This document shows positions 34,882-43,581 of a stretch of DNA of 53,330 bases, piece after piece (position 1 is the stretch's first letter; every line of letters begins with the position of its first letter). Origin of the DNA: an uncultured Planctomycetaceae bacterium (GTDB lineage Bacteria; Planctomycetota; Planctomycetia; Planctomycetales; Planctomycetaceae); assembly GCA_943787265.1 (NCBI GenBank), contig CALSLT010000049.1, positions 1-53,330 of the forward strand, in the 5' to 3' direction. The notes under the pieces are model-generated. The model was given only the letters and a program-made list of their open reading frames with translations. It was not told the origin of the DNA and searched no databases. The position numbers and the translations under genes were made by a program.

Positions 34882-36642
34882 ATGCTTCAGATATCCTACG
34901 CCAACGCGAATCAGCGAGAGCAACTAACCCACGATGAAGCTGGCCCGGTCGAATTCGGACGCAGCCCTGCCATGACCGGCGCCCGCCATCAGGTGCTGAT
35001 CGACGATTTCGTTTCTCGCGACCAACTCTTGATCGAGCAATTCGATCCGGACACCGTTCGCGTGCAAAACGTCAGTAGCAAAGTGCCCGTCACACTTGCC
35101 GACGGCACTCTGATCGGCCCTGGCTCGGAACTGCTTGTAAATGTGCCCGTTCGACTAACGACGGGCAGAACCAATATCGAAGTTCAGTCACCGGCTGCGA
35201 CTGGCAGTCGCGGTTCCTCGATGCGAACGATTTCGGCTCCCGTCTCCTCCTCCGGCAAATCCGGAGCCTTCAAGTTTGACGGAGTGCCCGACAGCACGAC
35301 ACTCGTGGGCTGGTTTGAGACGCTCGTCAATATCCAGAAGGCGACGCCGGGATCAGACGCCTTCTACGAACAGACCGCCAGTGCCATCGTCGATCTGATC
35401 GGACTCGACTGCGGACTTGTCCTTCTGCGAGACGGCAGCGACTGGAAGATTCTTTCAGGACACGCAGCCACCCCCGAAGTCTCACTCCACTTCAGTAGAA
35501 CGATCCTGCAAAACGTCGTTGACGAAGCACGCACGTTCGTGCTCGATGACGATCCGGCTGCAGCCTCAGAAAGTTTGACGAACGTAGAATCTGCCGTCGC
35601 ATCGCCAGTCTTCGACTCGAGCGGCAAAGAAATCATCGGGGCAATCTACGGCTCTCGACAATCCAGCGTGATGACCGCCGCCACCGGAATTCGCGACCTC
35701 GAAGCTCAGCTTGTTCAGGTGATCGCCTCTGTCGTCGGTACTGGCCTGGCACGGGTGCAAAGCGAAACGGAAGCCGCGCGACGCCGTGTGCAGTTCGAAC
35801 AGTTTGTATCGCCCGTCGTCGCGCGAGAACTCGACCGGGATCCAGAACTGCTCGGCGGCCGAGACCGGGAGATCTCTGTTCTGTTTGCCGACATTCGGAA
35901 CTTCTCTCGACTGTCCGAAAGAATCGGTGCCGAAAATGTCTGCCGCCTGGTTCAGTCGATCATGAACCGGCTTAATGCGTGCGTGCGTGAGTTCGATGGA
36001 ACAACCGTCTGCTATCTCGGCGACGGATTAATGGCCATGTGGAACGCGCCCGTCGATCAGGCAGACCATCCGCTCCTTGCCTGTCAGGCCGCCCTCGCCA
36101 TGCAGAAGCAGCTCCCAGACCTCAACAAAGAATGGGGGGAGAAACTCGATACCGAACTCGGCATCGGCGTCGGCGTGAACACCGGCGTCGCCATGGTCGG
36201 CAACACTGGCAGCGACGAAAAGCCACATTACGGACCGCTCGGCCATCACGTGAACCTCGCCAGTCGCGTCGAAGGCGCGACGAAACATTTGGGCGTACCA
36301 ATTCTGGTCACAGGCGACGTCCGCGCAAAACTTGACTCATCAGTCGAAACCCGACGAGTCTGTCAGGTCCGAGTCGTCGGCATGAATACGCCGGTCTCGC
36401 TATTCGAACTGCGAGGCGACGCCGATGATTCGTGGCAGCAACGAAGAGACATCTACGAAACCGCGCTTGCCCACTACGAAGCGGGCGAGTGGACACAAGC
36501 CTGCCAATCGTTGAACCCGCTTCTGGCCGCCACCGATTCGACCTTCGACCTCCCAAGCCTCGGGCTGATGAGCCGATCGATCGAGCACATCAAGTCACCC
36601 CCGATCGAGTTTGATCCTGTCTGGAATCTCAGTTCCAAGTAG
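34882..36642 (+). CDS. FHA-GAF class III nucleotidyl cyclase
   Basis: A 586-residue protein. An FHA-like domain covers about residues 1-105 (VEFGRSP, DFVSRDQLLIEQF, VTLADGTLIGPGSELLV). A GAF domain covers about residues 150-300 (SAIVDLIGLDCGLVLLRDGSDWKIL). A class III cyclase domain covers about residues 330-510 (ISVLFADIRNFSRLSERIG, YLGDGLMAMWNAP, YGPLGHHVNLASRVEGATK). Both metal-binding Asp and the Asn/Arg pair are present. The usual Lys before the GD motif and the usual Asp before VNLASR, which select adenine, read Cys and His. A short TPR-like tail follows. It converges with an FHA-only protein, so phosphothreonine signalling is likely in this region. Confidence 0.88.
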   Translation: MLQISYANANQREQLTHDEAGPVEFGRSPAMTGARHQVLIDDFVSRDQLLIEQFDPDTVRVQNVSSKVPVTLADGTLIGPGSELLVNVPVRLTTGRTNIEVQSPAATGSRGSSMRTISAPVSSSGKSGAFKFDGVPDSTTLVGWFETLVNIQKATPGSDAFYEQTASAIVDLIGLDCGLVLLRDGSDWKILSGHAATPEVSLHFSRTILQNVVDEARTFVLDDDPAAASESLTNVESAVASPVFDSSGKEIIGAIYGSRQSSVMTAATGIRDLEAQLVQVIASVVGTGLARVQSETEAARRRVQFEQFVSPVVARELDRDPELLGGRDREISVLFADIRNFSRLSERIGAENVCRLVQSIMNRLNACVREFDGTTVCYLGDGLMAMWNAPVDQADHPLLACQAALAMQKQLPDLNKEWGEKLDTELGIGVGVNTGVAMVGNTGSDEKPHYGPLGHHVNLASRVEGATKHLGVPILVTGDVRAKLDSSVETRRVCQVRVVGMNTPVSLFELRGDADDSWQQRRDIYETALAHYEAGEWTQACQSLNPLLAATDSTFDLPSLGLMSRSIEHIKSPPIEFDPVWNLSSK

Positions 36643-36710
36643 CTCTACCCGCTGAGCATAAACGGCGAGTCCAGTCCCGATTGAAGTCGGGCTTTGCGTT
36701 ACCCCAAACT

Positions 36711-36768
36711 CACAATGAAAAAGGCCCGTCAGAAATCACTTCGGACGGGCCTCGCAATTTTCATTGTG
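36711..36768. terminator. bidirectional terminator between convergent FHA genes
   Basis: A 9-base GC-rich stem (AGGCCCGTC / GACGGGCCT) is nested in a longer inverted repeat (CACAATGAAAA / TTTTCATTGTG). It gives a T run on either strand and sits between two genes that converge. Confidence 0.88.
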
Positions 36769-36786
36769 ATTATCAATTGACGTCGA

Positions 36787-37260
36787 TCAGTTGCCGCGGT
36801 CACCCATCAGCCACTCCATAGCGACGTCGTCGTCCGTTTGAACTTTCGGAATGTCGACAGGCTCTGGAATTCGCTTTCGACGTCCGCCTCCGGTGAGTCC
36901 CGCCTTTTCCATGAGACTCTTCGAAAACGGGTTTTCCTCTTCATCCTCGGGACGATCGCCGAGGCCGTGGTAACTCATCTCGTACCGGTGTTTGGCAACG
37001 GTCAACGTGTCGCCAGGAAACACCCACTTCTGATCGCAACGGGAATCGTTCACCTTGATGCCGTTAGCACTGCCAAGGTCGCGAACAAACCAGTACCCAT
37101 TGATCAGCTCAAGCTCGCAGTGATGCGAAGACACATTGGGAAATCGCAGCGTGATGTCGCAACTCGGGCGGCGTCCGACCAGCAACTTTCGCTTCAGCAG
37201 AGGTATCGGGTCGCCGCCTCCGCTGGGGGTTAACTCTCCGTAGAGCTTCGACTCATCCAT
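36787..37260 (-). CDS. FHA-domain protein
   Basis: A 157-residue cytoplasmic protein with one forkhead-associated domain at residues 10-105. Motifs: LLVGRRPSCDITLRFPNVSSHHCELEL and WFVRDLGSANGIKVND, with the conserved Arg, Ser and Asn that bind phosphothreonine. The acidic/basic tail (RPEDEEENPFSKSL, GGGRRKRIPEP) has no domain and ends with a DVAMEWLMGD helix. I chose the ATG at 37260, with GAGAGGG upstream; the longer frame adds a non-family stretch. It probably reads the output of a Ser/Thr kinase not in this window. Confidence 0.9.
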   Translation of the reverse strand: MDESKLYGELTPSGGGDPIPLLKRKLLVGRRPSCDITLRFPNVSSHHCELELINGYWFVRDLGSANGIKVNDSRCDQKWVFPGDTLTVAKHRYEMSYHGLGDRPEDEEENPFSKSLMEKAGLTGGGRRKRIPEPVDIPKVQTDDDVAMEWLMGDRGN

Positions 37261-38036
37261 CGTAGAAACCCTCTCTAGAACTAAGACGTGGGACAAGAAA
37301 ACAAGAACGAAAATAAAAACGCAGAAGCTACCGGCAGGAAAATTGAAATCTGCCGGATAAATCACAGTTGTGTGACACAGGCGGGAAAACTCCGAAATTC
37401 TGGAGTGCAACGTCTGTGCCGCCGCCAAAACGACATCCTGAAACAGTTACAAACACGAATTATGCTAAGCAAGTAGAATTTGTGCCTCAACCTTGAACAC
37501 TCCAATGTGCGCAAATCCGACACTTTCTCGATTCGATGGCGGACTGATTCGACAACCAGACCGTACCACCGCGAATGACTATTTCGAAATTCGGATGCCG
37601 GATCACTGAAGATTTGTGACACGCCAACTGAGACAAAACGAAATTTCCGCCCATGCTATACCAGAGAACTGGCAATCGTTGACGACGTTAATGCCTAAAC
37701 GAGAAAACTGGCGTGCGATCTACAGAGCACACACCAGTTTCCATCGATCATGCGGAATGCTCAAGCACAGAGCAGTTGCGGATTACCGTTAAGCCCAAAA
37801 CTATCCGAGCGGTCCGGCATGGGCCATCGGGAAGCCATACTGTGTTTCGGATGCAATTTGCCTGTGCGCCACGATTGGGCACGCGATATCGCCGAAGTCC
37901 GAACGCCGATTCTGGCCACACACGTCTGACGCAGACAATGGCGCCGCGGAATGCCGGAGAGGCACCCGGCAGTTGCAATCGTGCTCGAAAGCCGCCATGA
38001 ATGACGAGTCAGCCGCCGGCAATTTCGGAGACAAAG
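37261..38036. other. intergenic region
   Basis: About 775 bases between the starts of the divergent FHA and glycosidase-like genes. The left half is A-rich. I see no coding frame with a ribosome site, no RNA gene and no repeat, so it is best read as promoter and spacer DNA. A GGAG stands just before the gene at 38037. Confidence 0.45.
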
Positions 38037-39566
38037 ATGCGACACATCCTGATGCTTACCTGCGTGATAATTCTGCAGACACAAACGACACCGAGTTCGG
38101 CCGACCTGCCAAAAGAACCGATCGCGATCGGCCACGAACCACAGTTCGTCTTTGACAATTACATCGTCGATAACCATTGGGCGATCAAGTACAAGCGGCA
38201 GGCCGTCACTCGCGTCTTTCACCAGGCGACCAAACACGCCGCTAACCCGGTGCTGGCACACGACACTCCCAGCTATTGCTCCGTCATGTACGACGAGCAT
38301 GCCAGGCTGTTTCGAATGTACTACCAGGCAAACATTCGTGCGACAACGTTGCTGCCAGACGGGACTCGCGAAACGCTGCCCTCATCAGCGAAGGTGCGAA
38401 AATTCAGAACGTACATCGCGTACGCCGAATCGAAAGACGGGGTCAGTTGGACGCGGCCGGAACTTAACCAGTTTCCGTGGGTGACGAAAAAGCCAAACAA
38501 CATCGTGATCGCGAGGAAGAAGACTGGTCTCACTGAAATCAGCGGCCCGTACCTTCTGGAAGTCCCCGAGCCTGCTCGAAAAGGCTATCGGTGGCTCATG
38601 CTTTACCGAGCGAAGGGACGCGACCCGGACGACTACAACGGGATTCGCATTCGCGGGTCGCAGGACGGAATCCATTGGGACGAAGAAGGCGACAAACGAA
38701 TCGCGCACCTCCACAGCGATCATCACAACACGGTCTCGTTCGATGCGGCTCGAAACGAATTCGTGATGTACTGCCGGGCGAAGCACATTTACCGAGCATT
38801 CGGCGAGGAAATGATCGACACAGGAGCCTCTCGCCGAGTTGCTCGCATGAGCAGCCCTGACCTCTGGACCGACTGGCTGAAGACTTCGCAACCTCAAACA
38901 GTGCTCGTCCCGGACGAAGTCGACAGCGCCACGCACTTCAACTTCTTCTACGGCATGCCGACCAGACACCGATACGGCATCTACTGGGGATTTCTCGAAC
39001 CGTTCCGGATGAATGATTTCGTCCAGACAGAGTTGGCAGTCAGCCGCGACGGTTTCCACTTTGAACGATTCAGCGAACGCAAGCCGATCATTCCCTACGG
39101 CGAGGACGGCAGTTGGGACGACGAGATGATTTTCGCGAGTCCTCAATGGCTGGAAGTCGGTAACGAATGGTGGATTTATTACAGCGGCTGGGATGGTCCA
39201 CACGGGACGGCCGACCGCAACGGAGCAATCGGACTCGCAAAAATTCGTAAGGAAGGCTTTGTTTCGATGCGAGGTCCACAGGGCGGAGGTGTCGTCTGCA
39301 CTCGGTCAATCGTCTGGCCCGGCGGAGACCTGGTCATAAATGCCGCCGCGACTGAAGGAATTCTGCGGGTTCGAGTAAGCGATGCTCGAAGAAGGCCCGT
39401 TGACGGCTTCAACTATGACGACTGCGACGAGTTCACCGGGGACAGCGTCGCTCAGCAAATTCGCTGGAAAGAGCGCTCGCTGGACGACCTGACGGGACAA
39501 TCGATCCGCCTGGAGTTTTACCTGCAGGACGCCGACCTTTTCACATTTCGAGCAGACTCGGAATGA
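38037..39566 (+). CDS. secreted glycosidase-like five-bladed propeller protein
   Basis: A 509-residue exported protein with a signal peptide (MLTCVIILQTQTTPSSA). The pattern of blades with DG and SxDG turns (YAESKDGVSWTRPEL, IRGSQDGIHWDEEGDK, AVSRDGFHFERFSERKPIIPYGEDGSWDDEMIFASPQWL) is that of GH32/GH43/GH130-like five-bladed propellers. WWIYYSGWDGPHGTADRNGAIGLA closes the core, and a C-terminal beta-sandwich (about residues 415-509) follows. Planctomycetes hold many such uncharacterised proteins. The catalytic acids cannot be assigned with certainty, so the substrate is unknown. The ThuA-like gene follows 123 bases downstream. Confidence 0.75.
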   Translation: MRHILMLTCVIILQTQTTPSSADLPKEPIAIGHEPQFVFDNYIVDNHWAIKYKRQAVTRVFHQATKHAANPVLAHDTPSYCSVMYDEHARLFRMYYQANIRATTLLPDGTRETLPSSAKVRKFRTYIAYAESKDGVSWTRPELNQFPWVTKKPNNIVIARKKTGLTEISGPYLLEVPEPARKGYRWLMLYRAKGRDPDDYNGIRIRGSQDGIHWDEEGDKRIAHLHSDHHNTVSFDAARNEFVMYCRAKHIYRAFGEEMIDTGASRRVARMSSPDLWTDWLKTSQPQTVLVPDEVDSATHFNFFYGMPTRHRYGIYWGFLEPFRMNDFVQTELAVSRDGFHFERFSERKPIIPYGEDGSWDDEMIFASPQWLEVGNEWWIYYSGWDGPHGTADRNGAIGLAKIRKEGFVSMRGPQGGGVVCTRSIVWPGGDLVINAAATEGILRVRVSDARRRPVDGFNYDDCDEFTGDSVAQQIRWKERSLDDLTGQSIRLEFYLQDADLFTFRADSE

Positions 39567-39689
39567 ATTGCTGAGTTGCTCGATGTCTTGCAGGCAGCAT
39601 CCCAACGCGAAACACTTCTCACTCTGCCTACTGAATGAACTCGAACTCCCACCACAGAGCTCCCTGCTCTGCTTCAAAGAAAGTCCGCG

Positions 39690-40445
39690 ATGAAACCTCT
39701 TCTGACCACTCTGTCTGCGTTTGCTCTTTGTCTCGTTATTTCGCCAGTCATCCAGGCCGAAGACGCTCCGATCAAGATTCTGCTCGTGACCGGCGGCTGC
39801 TGCCACGATTACGACTTCCAGACTAAGGCCATGCAAAAGGCTCTGAAGGACCAGGGCATTGCGGCCGAATGGAAAGTTGTCAACGAGGGCGGCAAAGGTA
39901 CGAAAGCACAGATTCCTCTCTATGAGAACCCGGAATGGGCATACGGTTACGACGTCGTCGTTCATAACGAATGCTTCGCCAACACGTCCGATCCGGCTTA
40001 CATCCGGAAGGTCACCGGCCCGCACAAAGCTGGAGTCAACGCCGTCGTCATTCACTGTGCGATGCACACTTACCGAGCGGCCGACGTCGATGATTGGCGC
40101 GAGTTTCTCGGAGTCACCAGCAAGCGGCACGACCATCAGGCCAACTACCCGGTCAAAGTCGTCGCGAAGGATCACCCGATCATGAAGGGCTTCCCCAACG
40201 ACTACAAATCCGCGAAAGACGAGCTGTACATCATCGAAAAAGTCTGGCCGAACACCGAAATTCTGGCGACTTCAATCAGCGAAAAGAACCAGTCACTGAA
40301 CCCGGTTTTCTGGACGAACCGCTACGGCAAAGCTCGTGTCTTTGGGACGACGTACGGTCACTCGGTCGCCACGTTTGAGGATGCCATATTTCTGAAAACT
40401 CTGGCCCGCGGCATCAAGTGGGCGGCCGAAAACAAGAAGAAGTGA
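39690..40445 (+). CDS. secreted ThuA-like domain protein
   Basis: A 251-residue exported protein with a signal peptide (MKPLLTTLSAFALCLVISPVIQA). The ThuA (trehalose utilisation) domain is a class I glutaminase-amidotransferase-like fold. It is recognised from ILLVTGGCCHDYDFQTKAMQKAL, YDVVVHNECFA, VIHCAMHTYR and RVFGTTYGHS. In planctomycetes this domain is common beside sugar-related genes, and the true activity is unknown. The context, downstream of a glycosidase-like propeller, fits carbohydrate work in the periplasm. Confidence 0.88.
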   Translation: MKPLLTTLSAFALCLVISPVIQAEDAPIKILLVTGGCCHDYDFQTKAMQKALKDQGIAAEWKVVNEGGKGTKAQIPLYENPEWAYGYDVVVHNECFANTSDPAYIRKVTGPHKAGVNAVVIHCAMHTYRAADVDDWREFLGVTSKRHDHQANYPVKVVAKDHPIMKGFPNDYKSAKDELYIIEKVWPNTEILATSISEKNQSLNPVFWTNRYGKARVFGTTYGHSVATFEDAIFLKTLARGIKWAAENKKK

Positions 40446-40461
40446 TCACGCAGAAATTTAT

Positions 40462-40533
40462 GACAGGAGAAAGCAGAGGAAACAGAGTTGGGCTTCGAAG
40501 CGTGTCTCTGCTCTACCCGTTTTCTCCTGTTCC
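40462..40533. repeat. dispersed hairpin repeat, copy 2
   Basis: Arms of the type ACAGGAGAAAGCAGAGGAAA and GTTTTCTCCTGT with an irregular middle. It is related to the copy at 21714-21782. Confidence 0.65.
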
Positions 40534-40555
40534 ATTTATTAAGTTGGTCCGTCTT

Positions 40556-40625
40556 CCGTAGGGTGCGTCTTGACGCACCAACGATCGTCTGAACACGCAA
40601 TGGTGCGTCAAGACGCACCCTACGG
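40556..40625. repeat. perfect 25-base inverted repeat with self-palindromic arms
   Basis: Arms at 40556-40580 and 40601-40625 (CCGTAGGGTGCGTCTTGACG... and its exact complement) are separated by 20 bases. Each arm holds GGTGCGTC-TT-GACGCACC, so it can fold alone. A run of five T follows the right arm. It resembles the widespread GTAGGGTGCGT family of intergenic repeats. Confidence 0.85.
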
Positions 40626-40664
40626 TTTTTCTGCCCCTACCCGCCTTCAGAAACATCCTGCCCC

Positions 40665-41885
40665 GTGAGTCGGCTTTACGATCGATCCTTCGCCTGCGCG
40701 TTCTTCAGCCAGATCGGTTTCGTTCTGGCCAACACGCTGATGGCGCACTACGCGCGGTGGATCGACTTTCTCGGCGGTGATGTCGAGCAGGTCGGCTTCA
40801 TTATGGGAGCCGGCTCTCTTGTTGGGCTATTTCTGCGGCCCTGGATCGGACAGTGCATTGACCGAATCGGCGCTCGCAACGTCTGGCTACTCGGTTATCT
40901 GATCTTCGGAATCGGTGCGGCCGTGAATTTCGGTCTGTCGGATCTTGGCATCGGCATTTACGTCTGTCGTTCATTGCTTGTGCTCGGTGCCGCATTCGTC
41001 TTTTCGAGCAGCCTCGCGTACATCACTCATCACGCGCCGCCGGAGCGTCGAACCGAAGCGATCGGCATTCTTGGCGTCGGAGGATTCATTGGGATGATTC
41101 TCGGCCCGGCGCTGGGAGATATGATCCTTGGAGAAACTCGCGAGTACTCCAACTTTCGGACGCTGTTCATCGTGACCGAAGCGTCATTGGTGATTCCGGC
41201 GTTGCTGTTGTTCTTCCTGGAACCACCCGCCGCAGAAACCAGGCAATCGTCGGCGCGACTGACCGACTTCTTCCACACGATCATCCGTTGCTGGCCCGGA
41301 GCGATTGTGCTGGTCGTGGCGACCTTCGGGTTGTGCATGGCCATCCCGTTTATTTTCCTGGCGAAGTACATCGACGAGGTCGGCATCTCCATTCCTGGCA
41401 TATCGGAAATGGGGCTTTTCTTTGTCTGCTATGCGGGATGGGGGCTAACCGTTCGAATCTCGTCTCGAAAAATCCCCGACCGGCTTGGGCGGCGAAAAAT
41501 GCTGCTGGTCGGCTGCGCCGTGATGGGGTCGGGGATGTTCCTGTTTCCGTGGGTCGACGCAGCTCACCCGTGGAGACTCGCCGCCCCTGCCCTGCTCTGC
41601 GGCACCGGGCACGCTCTTATGTTTCACACGGCGACTTCACTATTCCTCCACACCTTTCCCTCTGAGGTGCGTGGCGCCGGGTCCGCGCTGTCCTTGATGG
41701 TTCTCGATCTGGGCTGCATCGCGGGAGCACCGATCCTCGGCTACGTCGCGTTTCACTTTGGCTATGACTGGCTGTTTCGTTGCGTTGGACTGGCCTGCTT
41801 CTTCTCCGGAACCGTTTACGCAATTTCCAGCGTTCCAGTGTGGAAATCGCGTCTCCAGCCAGCTTTAGAAGAAGCATCTTCCTGA
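40665..41885 (+). CDS. MFS transporter
   Basis: A 406-residue inner-membrane protein with 12 predicted helices. The loop 2-3 motif is LFLRPWIGQCIDRIGARNVWLLGY and the matching loop in the second half is RISSRKIPDRLGRRKMLLVGC. Helix 5 carries GIGGFIGMILGPALGD-like sequence (LGVGGFIGMILGPALGD). These fit a drug/metabolite proton antiporter of the major facilitator superfamily; the substrate is unknown. The GTG start follows the repeat-rich spacer, whose hairpin may end the upstream transcript. Confidence 0.9.
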   Translation: MSRLYDRSFACAFFSQIGFVLANTLMAHYARWIDFLGGDVEQVGFIMGAGSLVGLFLRPWIGQCIDRIGARNVWLLGYLIFGIGAAVNFGLSDLGIGIYVCRSLLVLGAAFVFSSSLAYITHHAPPERRTEAIGILGVGGFIGMILGPALGDMILGETREYSNFRTLFIVTEASLVIPALLLFFLEPPAAETRQSSARLTDFFHTIIRCWPGAIVLVVATFGLCMAIPFIFLAKYIDEVGISIPGISEMGLFFVCYAGWGLTVRISSRKIPDRLGRRKMLLVGCAVMGSGMFLFPWVDAAHPWRLAAPALLCGTGHALMFHTATSLFLHTFPSEVRGAGSALSLMVLDLGCIAGAPILGYVAFHFGYDWLFRCVGLACFFSGTVYAISSVPVWKSRLQPALEEASS

Positions 41886-41989
41886 GAGCAATCGTCCGAA
41901 CCGAGCCGTCGCACGACAATCTGAGTCGGTCTTCGGTATTCTTCGACTTTGCCGGTCCACGATGACGCGCGGACCGCTCTTCAAAACAA

Positions 41990-42842
41990 ATGTTCGGTTC
42001 TGACGGAGAATGCTCGTGCTCGGACTTGCAGCCAAAAATCGACGAAGCCGCCGCCTCGATCCGCGAAACCTGGAAAGGTGAGCCTCGTGTCGGGCTGATT
42101 CTGGGAACGGGACTCGGAGGACTCGCCAGTCAGATCGAACAGGAAGCCGTCATCGCCTACGGCGACATTCCACACTTTCCGACATCGACCGTCGAATCAC
42201 ATGCTGGACAACTGGTGTGCGGCACGCTCGCTGGAGTCCCCATCGTCGCGATGGAAGGTCGCTTTCATTACTACGAAGGCTACTCGATGCAGCAGGTGAC
42301 GTTTCCAGTGCGCGTCATGAAAGCGCTGGGGATCGAAATCCTGGTTGTCACGAACGCGGCTGGCGGAATGAACCCGCAGTACGAACTGGGCGATCTGATG
42401 ATTATCGAGGACCAGATCAACCTGCTCGGAGATAACCCGCTGATCGGCGTGAACGATGACAATCTTGGCACTCGCTTTCCCGATATGTGCGAACCGTACG
42501 ATCGCGGTCTGCTCGGCCTGGCACGGGCAACAGCATTGGAATTGGGCCTGAATACTCAGCAGGGAGTATTCGTCGCCGTCGCCGGCCCCCAACCTGGAAA
42601 CTCGTGCTGAATACCGCATGTTGCGACTCATTGGGGCGGATTGCGTCGGGATGTCGACAGTGCCAGAGTGCATTGTCGCGAAACATGCCGGTTTGCGAAC
42701 GCTCGGCATTTCGATCGTCACTGATATGTGCCTGCCCGATTCGCTGGAACCGGTCGATCTGCCAAAGATTCTGGAAGTCGCGGCGATCGGCGGAGAACGA
42801 TTGTCGCAGTTGATTCCGGAAGTGCTCAAAAAGTTGAAATGA
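41990..42842 (+). CDS. punA: purine nucleoside phosphorylase (trimeric type), frameshifted in this sequence
   Basis: A cytoplasmic enzyme that cleaves inosine and guanosine with phosphate in purine salvage. Family motifs: VGLILGTGLGGLA, PHFPTSTVESHAGQLVCG, AMEGRFHYYEGYSMQQVTFPVRVMKALG, VTNAAGGMNP, and after the break ADCVGMSTVPECIVAKHAGLRTLGISIVTD. The first frame stops at 42610. Removing one C from the C5 run at 42586-42590 restores GPNLETRAEYRM, the family's standard sequence, and reads on to 42842. The repaired protein is about 283 residues, normal for the family. I treat the shift as an error. Confidence 0.9.
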
Positions 42843-43012
42843 CACAACCTGCAGAATCATTCAGAAACAGGCTACACAATCGAGTCGGAATGGCCGACAA
42901 AAACGGCCCGTACTGGATGAAACACCGACGTTTGCGGTAGTATCGTCCGCTCTGCCAAAGACGTTATTTGGACTCGACGGTCGCTGAACTCTCACCCGCT
43001 GCAGGACATCGC

Positions 43013-43460
43013 ATGGCCGACCAGATAAAGCTTGTACTGATCGAAGACGACCGCGAGATTTCCACGACGCTTCAACGAGTGCTTGAAGCCGCTGGCTACA
43101 CGCTCCTCCGTCGCCAACAACGGAAACGACGGCCGACGCCAGATCGAGTCGTTCGGTCCCGAACTTGTCATCACCGACATGATGATGCCGAAGATGGGCG
43201 GCTTCCCGGTGCTTGAGTTTCTCAAGGAAATGCCGGACGAAACTCGCCCGAAGGTGATCATGGTGACAGCGAACGAGGGAGGCCGTCACAAGGCTTATGC
43301 TGAGATGCTCGGCGTCGACGACTACATCCGCAAACCGTTCGCGATGGATGTGCTGCTGGACGCGATCGAGCGAATTCTCGGCAAGCCAGCCCCCACCCCC
43401 AAGAGAAAACCCAAAGGCCCAGGCGGCAAGGGGCCGATTCAGCGTCGATCCGGTAACTGA
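43013..43460 (+). CDS. single-domain response regulator (receiver), frameshifted in this sequence
   Basis: A CheY-type receiver of about 148 residues. The acidic pair is in LVLIEDDREI, the phospho-accepting Asp in LVITDMMMPKMGG, the Thr/Ala switch in IMVTANEG, and the Lys in DDYIRKPFAMD. The two halves lie in different frames. Removing one C from the CC at 43108-43109 gives GYTLLVANNGNDGRRQIES, the expected sequence. The tail after the receiver is Pro/Lys-rich (PAPTPKRKPKGPGGKGPIQ). No output domain or adjacent kinase is present, so it probably signals by protein contact. Confidence 0.8.
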
Positions 43461-43581
43461 ATTATCGACCAAAAGTACATTGACCACCGTCAGGTCAAAT
43501 TTGCAGTCGCGAATGGTGCGACGAAGGAACGAGCGACAGGGCCCCCGAACTTCGCCACGGATTGCGATTAGGAGTTGCTCA

